Positions 63,270 through 64,000 of a stretch of DNA of 64,000 bases are shown one piece after another (the stretch's first letter is position 1; every line of letters begins with the position of its first letter). Position numbers and translations under genes: made by a program. Source of the DNA: Acanthosepion esculentum (lineage: Eukaryota > Mollusca > Cephalopoda > Sepiida > Sepiidae); the NCBI GenBank assembly GCA_964036315.1, contig OZ038496.1:12811535-12875534 (forward strand), in the 5' to 3' direction. The notes below the pieces were generated by a model that did no database searches, had not been told where the DNA came from, and saw only the letters and a list, made by a program, of their open reading frames with translations.

Positions 63270-63770
63270 CCCAGTGTTTCCCGTCCTGGGTATGACGATA
63301 AACTACATCCGCGTCATGGGTAAGACGATAAACTACGTCCAACAGCAAGGCCTCTGATCAGGAGGTTTTGAGGAGCGTGGAACCATCTCTTAACTGCTGG
63401 TGTTCCCAGGTCCACCATGATCCGGGGTGGTAGCACCTGTTAGGGTCCCAGCTATGGGCAAATAGTTAACGCCCAAACTTGTGTAAAAATAGGTTTTAAT
63501 ACCAGAAACACTTTGTAAGGAGAAAGAAGTATTACCAGCAAAAACTTTTGTAGGAAAAATTATTATCAGCAATAAGTAAAAAAAAATACCAGCAATACAA
63601 ACAGTTATGCATTCTTTGAAAAAAATATGACCTCCGATATATTTCTTCAAAGAAAAATACTCCCAGAAAGAGATATTAGAAGAAAAATATTACCAGCAAT
63701 AAAAATTTTGCCGGCAGTAAATAAGCCATTGAGGTTGATAAGCCGTAAAAAAAACCCAAACCAATCTAAA
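63270..63770 (+). repeat. R4 dispersed repeat, copy C
   Basis: Head 'gataaactacatccgcgtc', 'gatcaggaggttttgaggag', 'ccagctatgggcaaatagtt', degenerate 'ttaccagcaata' units and tail 'gccattgaggttgataagcc' + 'gtaaaa'. Confidence 0.85.
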
Positions 63771-64000
63771 CCAACGAATACATATTCTATTCATACGAAT
63801 CTATCCTAAAAATGTTGTCGGCATTTAGGTTGATAAGCAGTAAAACAAAATAAACCAAACCAATCTAAATCAAAGAATACATATTCTATTCATACGAATC
63901 TATCCTAAAAATGTTGTCGGCATTAAATAACCCATTGAGGTTGATATGCCGTAAACAAAATAAACCAAACAAATCTAAACCAAAGAATACATATTCTATT
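63720..64000 (+). repeat. R4 tail, about three tandem units, cut by window end
   Basis: 'gaatacatattctattcata', 'cgaatctatcctaaaaat', 'gttgtcggcatt' and 'gttgataagc.gtaaaa' repeat with steps of about 95-120 bp and continue to the last base. Confidence 0.88.

Overview
The window looks like intergenic or repeat-dense DNA from a metazoan. I infer a mollusc, most likely a cephalopod such as an octopus. The basis is AT-rich sequence with very long (TA)n, (CA)n and (ATT)n tracts, several tRNA-derived SINE families, Penelope-like elements (PLEs), many Tc1/mariner relics (DD34E, DD34D and DD37D), and several LINE lineages. No host exon, splice-supported gene or prokaryotic feature could be supported. 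Almost every longer open frame is transposon debris or repeat translation. The species call is an inference; the repeat content is read directly.

Layout. 0-3 kb: a dispersed repeat (R4) and a PLE 3' end with a GIY-YIG endonuclease tail, a tRNA-like segment and a hammerhead-like hairpin. 3-5.8 kb: a tRNA-SINE and a 1.1-kb pyrimidine minisatellite. 5.8-13.5 kb: a graveyard of one LINE family (LINE-A), every copy on the minus strand, interrupted by a DD37D mariner. 13.5-18.3 kb: SINE2, a second LINE (LINE-B), a chimeric 5S/tRNA SINE, a PLE reverse transcriptase split by a Tc1 element, a perfect 96-bp inverted repeat, and a short mariner-like element that still encodes its DNA-binding domain. 18-27 kb: SINE1 copies, microsatellites and several dead mariner transposases. 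27-31 kb: tandem PLE tail units, foldback elements and an inverted SINE2 pair. 31-36 kb: a LINE-C end, the best 5S/tRNA SINE copy, pyrimidine tracts, and a PLE GIY-YIG end followed by a hammerhead-like motif. 36-46 kb: R4 copies, LINE-B ends (one locally triplicated) and duplicated segments. 46-49 kb: a further PLE end, a 5S/tRNA SINE and a 2-kb AT-rich minisatellite. 49-64 kb: another pyrimidine tract, SINE2/SINE4, Tc1 and mariner elements, a LINE-D body, a hAT-like element with an internal triplication, a small hAT MITE nested in a SINE, and R4 with a tandem tail.

The parts relate to one another as mobile elements and their parasites. LINEs and PLEs supply reverse transcriptase and endonuclease. 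The SINEs carry pol III-type internal promoter boxes, and some share 3' sequences with other repeats here, as expected if one reverse transcriptase recognises them. Tc1/mariner and hAT insertions with recognisable target duplications record the order of nesting. The most interesting signals are hammerhead-ribozyme-like cores in several retroelement ends, a chimeric 5S rRNA-tRNA SINE family, and a series of long inverted repeats next to (TA)n tracts.
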